Of a stretch of 64,000 nt of DNA, positions 46,219 to 58,600 are shown piece after piece. The stretch lies in the NCBI GenBank assembly GCA_011799875.1, contig CM022299.1:216999018-217063017 (forward strand). The letters run 5' to 3'. The translations under genes were made by a program, and so were the position numbers. Each line of letters opens with the position of its first letter. Position 1 is the first letter of the stretch. The notes beneath the pieces were generated by a model. That model was not told the origin of the DNA, did not search any database, and saw only the letters and a program-made list of their open reading frames with translations. This DNA comes from Thinopyrum elongatum (taxonomy: Eukaryota; Streptophyta; Magnoliopsida; Poales; Poaceae).

Positions 46219-48060
46219 ATGACCAAGGAGTCGAAGTTAAGTTCACTTCCAAGTACCTCCCCTGCTCAGGCCCAAAACAATCGTCTGGCAGAAGTTGATT
46301 TGGAACAAGTACCAGTAGTATGCGAGTACCCCGATGTCTTTCCCGATGAGTTACCGGGAATGCCTCATGTCCGTGACATCGGGTTCATTATTGAGCTCAT
46401 GCCCAGAGCAGGCCCCATCTGTAGGAAGCCTTATAGAATGGGATCGGAGGAAATGGCAGAGTTGGAGAAGAAGCTGGCCGAGCAGTTGAGGAAAGGATTT
46501 ATCTGCCCTAGTGCCTCACTTTATAGATCACTTGTTCTATTTGTGGAAAAGAGGGATGGTACCATCCGATTATGTGTTGACTATCGTTCCCTTAATGAAG
46601 TCACAATCAAGAACAAGTAACCCCTCCCCAAGTTGAAGACCTGTTTGATCAGCTCAATGAAGCCAAGGTGTTTCCCAAGATCGATCTCAGGTCTGGGTAC
46701 TATCGGCAGACCTCAAGATATTTCGAAATGACTTTGTAACCCGATATGGTCTGTGCGAGTACATGGACATGTCATTTAGACTAACCAATGCCCGTGCCTA
46801 CTTCATGTGCCTCATGAACAAAGTTTTCATGGAGTACTTGGACAAGTTGTTGTCACCTTCATTGATGACAAACTCATCTTTTCCAAGTCTGAAGAAGAGC
46901 ATGAGCAACACCTGAGGATGGTCCTCGACAAGCTTTGAGAGCACCAACTGTATGCCAAATTCAGCAAGTGTGAGTTTTGGCTACACAAAGTTGGATTCTT
47001 GGGCCATATCCTGACCAAAGAAGGGTTGTCATAAGACCCCGCCAAGATCGAGGCTATGACCCAGTGGCAACCCCCAGCCACTGTCAAGGAAGTTAGAAGC
47101 TTCCTTGGACTCGCATGATTTTACCGCAAGCTCGTCAAAGGATTCTCCAGTATTGCCCAACCAATGACTCGGCTCTTGAAGAAGAACAAGAAGTTTGAAT
47201 GGATGCCCAAGTGAGAAGAGAGCTTCGAAGAGCTCAAGAAGAGATAGACCACTACCCCAGTTCTGGCGACACCTGATATTCACAAGGAGTTGTGATATAC
47301 TGTGATGCCTCCCGAACCAAAGTGGGAAGCGTTCTAATGCAAGAAGGCAGAGTCGTAGCTTACCTTTCAAGGCAATTGTGGCCTCATGAAGAGAACTAAG
47401 CTACTCATGATCTTGAGCTAGCATCAATGGTTCATGCCCTAAAGACATGGCGACACTACCTACTAGGGAAACGGTGTGAGATATACACAGATCACAAAAG
47501 TCTGAAGCATATCTTCATCAGAGAAGATGGATGGAACTGATCAAGGATTGTGACCTCAGTGCTCAATACCACCCCAGGAAGGCAAACGTGGTAGCATACG
47601 CCTTAAGCAGAAGAGCTTGATCCCTGAATGCCACAATCGAAGAAAGGTAGCCAACACTATTTAAAGAGCTAGAAGAATTTGGCTTAAAGTTGGTTACATA
47701 TGGGCATTTAGCCATTATGGAAGTCAAGCCTACCCTGATGGACGACGTCAAGGAAGCGTAGGAAGGGCACGCAAGCATCGAAGGCATCAAGAGGAAGATG
47801 AAGCAAGGCAGGGCCCCAGGATTCTCCGAAGACGAACACGGGGTTGTGTGGTTCTAGACTCGCATCCGCATGCCTAACAAGAAGGATCTAAAGGATTTGA
47901 TCATGTCGGAAGCCCACGAGACCCTGTACTCCACCCATCCCAGAGGTACCAAGAAGAATCAAGACCTGAAGAAAAGCTCGCACCAACTTTCGCAGGCCCC
48001 TTCAAGGTCACCGCAAGACGAGGAGAAGCCACTTGTCAGCTGAAGATGCCACTAGAGTTA
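46219..48060 (+). pseudogene. pol: Pol remnant (reverse transcriptase, RNase H, integrase start) of the large Gypsy element
   Basis: The first frame (46,219-46,620) holds the start of reverse transcriptase: [42 protein letters not shown]. After a stop, fragments in other frames show [11 protein letters not shown], the [16 protein letters not shown] region (near 46,960-47,010), YCDASR (near 47,300), the DHKSLK part of RNase H (near 47,490) and a zinc-binding-type THPRGTKK (near 47,935). The integrase core and chromodomain are missing: the reading passes from there to a short C-terminal end. The copy is more decayed than the Tekay-like element at 9271. Confidence 0.82.
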
Positions 48061-48372
48061 TTCATTGAGCACGACGTTTTCTGCGTATGATAAGCTTGGG
48101 TGTGTTTCCAACTTCCTAACTAAACCTGCTCTCTACAAAGACATCGATCACCGAGCCATCGGCCTCCATCCTGACCTGACCTACGCGAGATACCCATTTG
48201 CAACCTAGATTAAGTGGAACGTTATACACGGAGCCGCACCATCAAGTACTTCAAGGTTCAATGGACCATCACACGGAAGCAGAAGCATTATGAGGACGTG
48301 AAGACTACCCCAGATCTAAGTTTCCGTATTCCTTTCCGCGCCTAGTTTGGGAATCTCGGGGACGAGATTCTT

Positions 48373-48388
48373 GTAAGGGGGGTAGGTC
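48373..48388 (+). other. Polypurine tract of the large Gypsy element
   Basis: GTAAGGGGGGTAGGTC directly precedes the 3' LTR, almost the same as the tract at 17,264-17,283. Confidence 0.85.
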
Positions 48389-48758
48389 TGTCACACCCTG
48401 ATTTTCATGCCACAACACTTAAGCTAATAAATCATGATAAAATATGGTTTTACAAAAACTTTTGAGTGTATTGGACTTTGCTTTTATTGGATTTTTGTCT
48501 GCTGTTTGCAAGTGCTCTAAAGATCAAATAAATCCTCCAACTCTCATACTTCCTTCTCCTTGATCCAAAAACTTTTCCCAATGATCATGCCATGTGTATA
48601 GGACAGAATAGTATTTTCTTACAAAAATAATTTGGCCAAAAAGCATTTTTTTTAACTATGTACTGCAAGGCAACAGCCTCATAGCTCTTTATTAAAACTC
48701 AAGACAAAACATTGTACAATATACATGGGAGAGAAGAAAAGACTACTTACCTAAAGAC

Positions 48759-51700
48759 CTATGGAAGGTAAGCTATCCAAGAGAGAAGGCTATCTCTATA
48801 TTTACATTTAATCCTATGTGCTAACAAGGAAATATCATGTACAAAATTTCTCCTCCAAGCTCTGAAGCTAGGTGTTTCATTTTTGAAAATCTTGCCATTC
48901 CTCTGAGTCCAAATATTCCAAGTGGCAGTAAAAACTACTTCAGAAAAGAATGGGAAACCAAAGTCCCTCCTGGTAGCCGATGCCATCATGTAAGTAGTCT
49001 GGTTTGGGTGTGAGATCCAAGAGATACCAAGGTAATTCCATACACGCTGGCTGAAGTTCCAAGTAAAGAAAAGATGCACACGATACTCATGGCTAGACAT
49101 GTGACACAAAACACAAGTATCATCTTGCACATTCCAATGCCTGCGTTGCATCATATCCCTGGTATTCAACCGATCCATCAGTAGAAGCCATCCAAAAACT
49201 TTGAACTTGAGAGTGCATGAGCATTTCCATATCCATTTAAACATGGGATCAACCACCAAATGACAAAAGTTAAACTCATAATAGATCCTTGATTGAAAGT
49301 CTCCAGACTTTGATGGCCATTTCTAGCTGTCCTTACCCTCAGGATCAAGGTTGGTTAGTGCTAACAAAGATTGAAGCTGGTGAAATTCTTGATAGGCCTC
49401 AGCTGACATAGGAAGGTGGAAGTTATCAGCCTCCGATGATAGATCAAAGAAATCCCAAACCGTGATCAAGTCATCAATGACAAAAGAATGAAGACGTGGG
49501 AATCTATCCTTCAACGAGACAGATCTGTCATCAATTTTCCATTTATCCAGCCAGAAGACCACAGTGTCGCCTACATGCACCTGTGGCACAGCTAGTTGAC
49601 AGAATTTATCGTAGAGGCAAAGCACATCTCGCCACCAAAAGGATCCACAACTCTGGGTTGCTTGTGGGGCCAAAGATCCATAATACGTGTCCCAAATTAG
49701 AGTAACCCAGGGTATATCCAGCTTGTTGAAGAACTTGAACAAATGTTTCATTAACAATGCCTCATTTTGAAAACCCAGATGAGTGACCCCAAGACCTCCA
49801 AATTTCTTGGGTCTGCAAACCAGATCCCAAGCGGCCAATGATTGTCGTGGGGTATCAGTGTTACCTCTCCAAAGACACTGACGCATGATTCGCTCGATTT
49901 GCTTAAGAATGCCTTGAGGCAGGGACAATGAGCATAAAAAATATATGGGCATGGATGCAAGAACAGATTGCAGAAGCTGAAGCCTACTACCTTGGTTTAA
50001 CAAACACGAAGATGCCGATAAACGTCTCTCAATGCGGTCCACGAGAGGCATTAGGTCATAGATAGTTGGCCGAGAGGTGCTCATCGGAAGACCAAGGTAT
50101 GTGAAAGGCATAGAGCCAACTTCACATCCAAGCAAGCCAGCTATTCTTGTTCCCTCCTAATCAGAAATGTTCATAGGTATCAAGGAAGATTTACTGAAGT
50201 TAACATGCAAACGTGTCAAGCATCTCTTTGAATGCAATGATCTGGCTGTCAACCGCTGGCAAAACTATGAGTGTATCATCTGCGTACTACACAATCGGAT
50301 AGTCGTTGGAACTTGTTGGGATAGGCATTGTGAGGATGTTTCTAGAGCACATCTCGTTCACCACTGATTGAAGAAGGTCAACTGCAATTACGAAAAGCAG
50401 AGGAGATAACGGATCACCTTGCCGAACTCCAGTTCGACACATAAAATGTTGGCCTGGAACTCCATTAAGCAAGACTGAGGAAGAACCGGAAGAGAGCAGA
50501 CCATTAACCCAGCCAGTCCATCGATCATCAAAACCCTTACATTGCAACATTTTGAGGATAACCTCATGCTCAATTGTGTCGAAAGCCTTGGTGAAATCTA
50601 GCTTGAGCAAGATGATGGGCCGCTTGGAAGCTTTACATTGGTGTATGTACTCAAAGCACCATGCAAGGCAATCTTGAATAGAACGACATCGAAGAAATCC
50701 ATACTGATTTTTGTGTATGCACTGGAGGATCACCTGCTGCAGACGATTAGCTAATAACTTCGTTAAGAATTTCAAACACGTGTTGGTCAATGAGATTGGC
50801 CTAAAATCTCCAACCACCTCAGGGCTTAGCTTCTTGGGAATGAGAGTGATTAGGGAAGTGTTTAGGCACTCCAGATTACAATTTCCATCATAAAAATCCT
50901 TAACTAACTGCATAAAATCAGCTTTCAAAATATGCCAACATTTCTTCAAAAAGAGGCCAGTGAAGCCATCTGGACCAGGAGCACGATCGAGGGGCATGTG
51001 CTTGATTACATCCTCTACCTCAGAATCAGTGAAAGGCCGAGACAATTCTTCAAGCCCATCAACTTTAGGGATTAGGGAGTCCAAGTCAAAGCCCATTTGG
51101 ATGCCCTTGGCACGGCCCATGCGCTGTTTAAAATCAGCCCAGAACATTCCTGCCAATTGTTGATGATCAGTGATCACATCTCCAGAGGCATTTTTGATCG
51201 AAGAAATTGTGTTCTTCCTATACCTCTCTGTTGCCATTGCATGAAAAAATTTGGTATTCTCTTCACCAATTTTGATAGATCTGATCATGCAACGTTGCTT
51301 CCAATAAATGAACTGCAAACGAAGAACCTCATCTAGGTGCAACTTTACAATTTGTCTGAAATTGATTTCAGGCCAACTCAAGGGCCGGAGCTCCTCTAAT
51401 TCATCCAGATATAGTACAACCTTGTTGCAATCTGCAATGAGGGCTTTAACCTTGAAAAGATTTAAATGCCACCTTTTGAGAGCATAGCGTAGATCTTTAA
51501 ATTTGGCCGAAATCATGGAAGCAATATTAGATTTTCTCATTGGTTTGTTCCATACTTCAGAAACACATTCGATAAAACCAGGAAGATTGACCCAATAATT
51601 TTCAAAGCGAAACACTTTTGCCTTGGGTATGCAGGTAGTGACAGTTACTACACATGGCACATGATCCGATGTAGTACATGCCAGAGGCATGACCAAGGTA

Positions 51701-52351
51701 TTGGGATGATCCATGGTCCAAGCAACCGAAGTAAAAAACCAATCAATTTGTTCAAGCAATGGGTTCGTTTGCATATTAGACCAAGTGTACTGGCGACCCT
51801 TGATTGGCAGCTCAACAAGACCAAGATAACCAATGATTTCATTAAACAGAAAAATGTCATTAACATTGCCACCAGGTAAATTGCGGTTTTCAAGCAATCT
51901 CATGAAGTTAAAATCACCAAGAAGCAGCCATTTGTCATCAAAGTTAATATTACAGCCATTGAACAAATTCATCCCTGGCTGGACCCTGACAAGGCCCATA
52001 AACAGTCACTAAGGACCAGACTTCTGACGTGTGCTTGGAGCAGAATTCCACAATAATACCATAGGGCTTTGCCTCAATCAGCCGTCCATCAAAGAAAGAA
52101 GAATTCCAAATAACCACTATACCAGCAGAAGCACCAACCGAAGGTACATAGGCAAAATTATCAAAGCGTCGAGGACAAAACTTTCTAAGGAAACATTGAT
52201 CTATATGCATGCATTTAGATTCCTGGAGACAGATAATAGAGCAACCACTTTCATCGATCTTTTGTTTAACTGTGAGATGACGTGCTTCATAATTAAGACC
52301 CCACACGTTCCAACATAGAACTTTCCAATCCCTAAAACCGTTTTGATTCAT
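48759..52351 (-). pseudogene. LINE ORF2: endonuclease, reverse transcriptase, zinc-binding C-terminus
   Basis: The likely start is at 52,351 (MNQNGFRDWKVLCWNVWGLN). The AP-type endonuclease part has LQESKC and, after a frameshift near 51,960-52,000, LLGDFNF and TSDHVP. Reverse transcriptase follows: APGPDGF (near 50,970), PISL, KLDFTKAFDTI, GVRQGDPLSP (near 50,425). The YADDT active site is at 50,272-50,286, directly after a TAG at 50,287-50,289. Further pieces are MPFTYLGLPM and the 270-residue frame 50,135-49,323. Last is the zf-RVT segment 49,259-48,759 (LKFKVFGWLLLMDRL, CVLC). It would nick DNA and copy its RNA at the nick; several breaks make this copy inactive. Confidence 0.93.
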
Positions 52352-52506
52352 TACAACCCAAAAGAAGGAGCAGCAAAAGTAGATCGCGTAATGACCTACG
52401 CACACCAGATACATAGAGCAGAGCCACAAGGTTCAACAAAGCAACGCTTAAGTAAAGATAAATGGCGATTTGGAAGGTACGCCATGGACCTGAATGCTAA
52501 AAATGT

Positions 52507-55500
52507 TCACTGATCATCAAAACTCCTGCTGCAGCTTGATTGCGATGGATCAGCTACAAGCTTCTCCACTGTGATCTTCTCAGGGGCAATGCGCAGACGA
52601 GCTCCAATACGCTGCAGATCACCAATAGAGCTGGGTGGTGGAATCTCCAGGCCGTCAGAAGACTGCGTGGAAGATTTGATCTTGCGCTTCTTTGTGGCAT
52701 GTGGCAACTTAGCCATGCTGGGGACCTTATTCTGCACCTTGCGATAACCATCCTTCAGAGCACTGAGACGGGCACTATGGCGTACTTCAATGTCAACCAG
52801 AGGCGTAACCACTTTGCGTACTCTTTTCTTAGTCACCTTGGGCATGAAAGTAAACTGAAAAGATTCAGATATAGGTTCAGAGATTTCATCAAAGCACAGA
52901 GCTCAGGCCACAGGCCGTTTCACAGGTGAGAAACGACGAACCGAGGTAATGCAATTGTCAGGGAAAGGCTTCAGAGAAAGCTTGAGTTCAGGTTCAAGAA
53001 AACTAATCTCCCAGGACCGCATGGAAAGCAGAATTGGTCCCATGGCAGGCAGAAAAACAGACTTTGGTATCTCAGAAACCCACATAAACGGCATCATCCT
53101 CTCAAAGCTTCGCTGCCATTGCATGACAGGTGGAAGAACTAGGCCGAAGACAGTCAAAACCTGTCCAATATGCAGAGGAGGCTGCGCAGGAGCCACTGGA
53201 GGCTGATAGATCACCACATCAGCAACTTGCTCATCATTATTAACAGATGCATCAGAAACTTGCAGAATAACTAACTCCTGCGACTGATTTCCTTCAACTT
53301 GATTTTCTTCAACTTGCTCATGTTGCTCATTAGCCTGATCATTGGGTGGTATTCCAGCATCTCGTTGATCATGCGCAGGCGGTGGCACATCGTTCCAACC
53401 GAGCTCAGGAAACTCAGGCATAACACAGTTATGGTTATCAAACTGCATGTGCCCTTGGAGTGGATGAGGATTGCCATTGAACGGCATAGGATCCTCATCG
53501 GCTGGCAAAACATCAGCAAAATCTGCTGACAGAATATAGATTGGTGCAGTCCAGGAAATCCTTGCTCCTCCAAAATCAGCATACTCATGATACACAACAT
53601 CGCGCGGCACTAAAGATGGTGCCGGGAAAGAAACATACGCTAGGGTGCGGACTAACATTGGATCATCTTGATACCAGTGGTGAAAGCGGTTGAAGGTGCT
53701 AATCGCATCAGCAATATACTGTGTGCGTCTGTAATCCAAGGGTATGCCAACTATCATAACCCAACCCCGACAAAAACCCTGTGTAGCTCTGTAGTTGATA
53801 CCCTCATCATGCGGCACAAAGCGGACAAATCTATCATTGCCGAGATCAAACGGGGGATGATCCACAAGCGCTTGCCTAGCAACTGGGCTACGGAAACGAA
53901 AAAGACCAACTCCTTGAATCCAAGGATGGGCATCAAGAACAGCCTGCCCAAGATTCTTGACAACAAAATCACTGACCATGTTGCGGTAGATGAGGATTTC
54001 TTTAGGCAGGGGAGCTGGCTCGACGATGGCGATGGCGTAGTCCTCGTGCTGCCGATCAGGTGCTACCGCCGGAGAGAAGAAAGTGCATGGGAGACGCAAT
54101 GGACCACCGTCGATGATGTCGAAGCCCGGCAGAGCAAACTCCAGAGGATCCAAAGCAAAGTTGGCCATTGCTGGCTGCGGAGTTGTAGCGGCTGATGAAG
54201 CTGAATCTGCAGCATCGTGTGTGGGAGGCGGGGTGGGCGGTGGTGGCGAGGTGGGCGGCAGAGGCGTAATGGGTGGTGGCTCGGTGGGCAATGGCGGATG
54301 CGATGGGGTGGCAGGCGTGATGGGACTGGGCAAAGACCCAACTGGGCGAGCTAGGATGGAAACCGAGGCGCCGGGCGAGGATATCTCCGCAGACCGACGC
54401 GGAGAAGTAGGATTGACTCACGGGACCCACTTGTAAGTCGGAGAAGGCGCAGAGTCGGAGCAGCCCTTGGCTCTGTGGCCCAGCCGAAAGCATCTACGGC
54501 AACGAATTTGCTTGGTGCACGAGCTGGTATGGTGCAACATAGATAAACAATTCTGACACTTCCAAACATTAAACACAATATCATCAATGAGATCATTAAC
54601 CCGAACAGAATCCACCGCAGAATCCGGTAATTGATCATCCATAGCAACCTGAGTAGGTCTCTCAATAATGGAAACTGAACTATCCAAAAGGGCCTCGGAT
54701 GATCGCCTTTGGGACTGAGATTGGGTCATAGATAGGCCATGAGGAGTCGGGGATTATGATGGGCCGGCGAACCATGCTGGGCTGGTGAAACTGGTGCAAC
54801 ATGACCACCTGTCACGATATCTTGTGATATCTGCGAATCCTTTCCAATGAAGATAGTTGCAGATTTGGATATGACGGCAGTATTTTTGGCCGGTACGTTG
54901 ATTGTTCCGAAAGAGATGGGCGGCGTCGCCACCGTCCACTGAAGATTGGTCGCCGGCGGCGAGGGAATGATATCCCTTTCATGTGGATTCACGTCATAAC
55001 CTGCCTCTGAGATCGTATCAATACATAGCTGTGTAGTTGGGTACCGATAGCCTTTACATGCTGGGTACTGTTGGAACATGGCAAAAGAAAGTTTCTTTCC
55101 CAAAGATGAACCCGATCGAAATGAGGATTTAGAAGGAGGCTTGTGCATAGCAAGCAAACCAAGAGTAGCACGCTTTTTGGAGGGACTAACAAGGATCCAC
55201 TTAGCATCGCACTCTTTTTTTTCCAGATCACAAACTCACGCTTCCAATTAGGACCACCATTCCCCCACAGATGAAAATAGCATTTGAAATGCGGGCATGC
55301 AAACGATCGCAGCTGGAGAATATATAGGCCAACTTGCTTGCAGGAGACAATGAATGAAAATACCTTGTCCTTGATGTGATGAATCGACAAATCAATGGCA
55401 GATCCACCAGTTGCAGATTCCAAGGCAGCCGCCACTGAATCTTCGTTAAGACGGAAATCATGCCTGCTGAAAGACACAACCATAATGAAATGGCCCGTGT

Positions 55501-55606
55501 CATCTGTGGGATGGACAGATCTCCCACAATATTTGAAAACCTTATCCGCAAAGTTGAAGCCCGCTGAGAAATCCAATCCCAACGTTGATCCACCAGGAAG
55601 ACCCAT
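52507..55606 (-). pseudogene. LINE ORF1 (nucleic-acid-binding protein)
   Basis: It starts at 55,606 (MGLPGGSTLGLDFSAGF). The CCHC knuckle CRRCFRLGHRAKGC lies at 54,460-54,501, preceded by a second Cys pair (CQNC). A proline-rich stretch (54,330-54,220) follows, then a large conserved domain (54,130-53,540; FALDPLEF, GWVMIVGIPLDYR) and a C-terminal region with basic clusters (RHSARLSALKDGY; 52,845-52,507). Several frame changes (near 55,190, 54,730, 54,400 and 52,900) separate the pieces. Order and motifs match Triticeae L1-type ORF1 as I know it. It would coat the LINE RNA. Confidence 0.85.
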
Positions 55607-58600
55607 GTGAGATGGGTATAGATGTGTAGATCAAAGGACGCCGGGGTAGATGAGTGGTAGATATCCAAAATTCACTGGTCGGAAGTGGAGATCGCCGGAA
55701 AACCTAGGTCGTGGGTGGGAGGGGTGGTGGGTGGGTGTCAGGACCATGTTGTTGATGGTATCATGGCCCAAAAAGCATTTTTCTAAATTAGGTTTTCCAA
55801 AAACCCCTGAGTTAAGGCTTGAATTACAAGTACTTAATTTAGGGTATGAAAAATCTTTAAAAAAAATTATATTTGACTCCTATTAGATATAGGACTCCCA
55901 GAAACCACAAAAACATTATTTTAAAAGTTGTTTTACTATTTCATTTAAAGGCTTTTATTAAGGCTAGAAATGGTCTTTAATAGGTTAAAATTATTTTAAT
56001 GTTTCAAAAATATTTGAGAAAATTTAGGGAGACTCAGTGGACATCTATTGTCCATATATATGAGTTTCAACACATGGTCATGACCAAAATATTGGTCATA
56101 TGCCTCACAAACCCTTTCTGGATATTTCAAGCTTCTGAAATATTTACAAAGGAAATATTCTCCATTAAATCGAAGAAAATTCCACCATGTCACAAATGGC
56201 CTACTTGATGATCTTGACAAGTCTCATGTCATGGAGAACAGTATAACCCCATGAAAGCCTCTCAAAACCATTTCTGTCCTTTTTCAAGTATGAACAACTT
56301 TGCACTACCAACCCAGTACAAATGATCTCAAAATTTGTACACATGCTCAGATGGCCTAATAATTCACCTAGGCCAAGTGGTACAAGTTGGAGAGTGGGAT
56401 AACTTGATCAAAGTGCCTCAAAACCCTTTCTGTCCAGAACCAAATTTGAACAACTCTACATTGTCAACTGTCTCCTTTTGATCTCAAATTTTGTGGACAT
56501 GCTCTAATCCCCAAATTATGACACCACACCAAGTGGTGCATCAAGGAGAACAACTTAGCATGACCAAATCTAGCCAAAACAGATTCTATTCATTTCTAGG
56601 GTTTACAAAAGTTGCATTGGACACTTGCTCTTTTTGGTCTCAAATTTTGTGGACACTGCTATTTTGTGGTGCCACTCACTCATGTTAAGTATCATGACAA
56701 GGGAAGTCCATTTACTTGCCCAAACCTACATCAAACACCTTCTGGCAGAAACTTAAAATGCATGTTTTGGCCATTTCCACTAATCTCCTTGAGTCCAAAT
56801 TTTTACCACAGCCTCATGTGATACTCCTCTACCTCTTGCATCTTTCCCTGCCCGAGAAGCCATGATGAAGGGGGTGAAAAGCTCTTTTTCCCTCTCTGGA
56901 TAGCACCATTTCCACTCTCTCTCAACCCCCTCTCTCCTCCAGAGGCTCCCCAAGGCATCCAATGCCATTTCCACTTTGTTTACTCCTTCCTAGAGCTCCC
57001 AGAAGCAAGTGGCCACGCCCATGACACAAAAGTCGCGCGGATGCCGGCCAAAGTCACGCTCTGGAGCGCCTGGCAGGGCATTCGACCGTTGATGCCGCAA
57101 CCTCTGACCACCTAGAGCCTCCCCCTCGCGCCAGTCGAGGTACCTCGACATCCGCAACACTCCACCGTGTTGGCCCCCTCCTTCCCCTCTCTGTCCTGCC
57201 CGTGCCGCGCGTGCCCAGAGCCGACCGAGCCCGCCAATGCGTGTGCGAGCTCGTGGCTCCACCCGGAGCTCGCCTCGCTCTCTCTCCCTTCCCTGCACCG
57301 AGCACCACGCCCACGAGCACCGCAGACAGCCCCGAGCCTCCTCCTGTGGCCACCACGGCCATTTCCGCGGGCGCCATAGGAGGACGCGTCCACGATGAGC
57401 CGAGGCCTCATCATATAAAGTTGCCCTGGGCCTCCCTCTGGATCCCCTTCACCCCCTCTCAATACTAGAAGCCCTCACGATGCATCCAACCCCCTTCCCG
57501 AGCCCTCCATCACTCCCCACGGCCGGAGCCAAGCCGCCGGACTCCGCCCAAATTCGAGCCAACCCAAGCCCCTCCTCTCCACCTCGTGGTCTCAGAACAT
57601 CGCCGCCGCCATCAAGCATATCTCCCCCACTCCATTTCTTCCTCTCCACGGCTGCAACGCCATGCCCCAACCTCGCTGTCGCCTCCATCCGCTGCGGGTG
57701 ATGCACCACTCGCATCCGACCGCCCCAGCAGTCGTGGCGCACCTCGACGGGTGCGGCACGCTCTCCTGAATCCATCGGTGTGCTGGGCACCACCGGAGGT
57801 GGCCCGTGCCGCCGGAGAGAGCACCGGCGCCGCTCGGCCTCGCCTCCCCTGCGTCTGCTCTATTTGAGCGGGAGGTAGGAGACGTCCTAAGCGCCGGGTC
57901 CCGCTCGTCATCGACCCGGCGGGCCGGCCCCCGCCCGTTTAAGTGGGGACGGACGGGGCATAAACCCGCCTCCCCCAGGCGAAGGAGCACTCCGGGGAAG
58001 GCGCCTTCCACGTTGCCCTGTTGCCCGCGTGGCCAAGCCGCTGGGCCGGCCCAGTTGCGCCTCGCCGCTAAATCCCGCCCAGTGCGCACTATCGCCGCTG
58101 GACTTTAGCCCCTTAGGTATTTTCCTTTTTCTTTTTCAGCAGATTCAAACTTTTCCAGAGAGCTCATTTCAAGTCCAAATTTGACGATTCAAATTTCCAT
58201 TGACTCTATAAATCAGTATCTATTTAATGAGCATAGTGAACATTTTTACTTTGCCTAGTTTCCCCTGGATCTAATAAATAGGTCATTTATACTCCTAAAC
58301 CAGCTTCAAAGATCCATAGAATATTCATTTGAACTCCAAATCCAGTGAAACAAATTTCTAAGTGTTTCTAAAATCATGCCTAAATTAATGGGTGCTTTTA
58401 CTCATTTTTATAAAAAGGCATTCTGTGGACAACTTGCAGATCCATTACATCCATTGATTCCATCATATTGAAATGTTCAGAATTATCCACTGATCCAATC
58501 CCAATGAAACCACTCTGGTTATTTTTCATGTAACCAGAGATGTCCTAAAAAATCAAATTTATATTTTAGAGCACTTTTATTTTTGCCTTCTTGTGTTGCT

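Larger units (their letters stand above)
48651..55767 (-). mobile_element. LINE (non-LTR retrotransposon), 7.1 kb, minus strand
   Basis: The 15 bp CCAAAAAGCATTTTT occurs at 48,636-48,650 and 55,768-55,782, and once only at the matching place in the 5' LTR (about 38,894-38,908), so it is a target duplication. The 3' end (plus side 48,651) has only a short T run as poly(A) trace. ORF1 with a zinc knuckle and ORF2 with endonuclease, reverse transcriptase and a zinc-binding C-terminus identify an L1-type plant LINE. The length suggests a nearly full-length copy; both ORFs are broken. Confidence 0.95.

Noticed and set aside
54056..54493. Alternative minus-strand and plus-strand frames over the proline-rich part of LINE ORF1
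   Set aside because: They are shadow frames of ORF1; repeated CCA/CCG codons keep all frames open.
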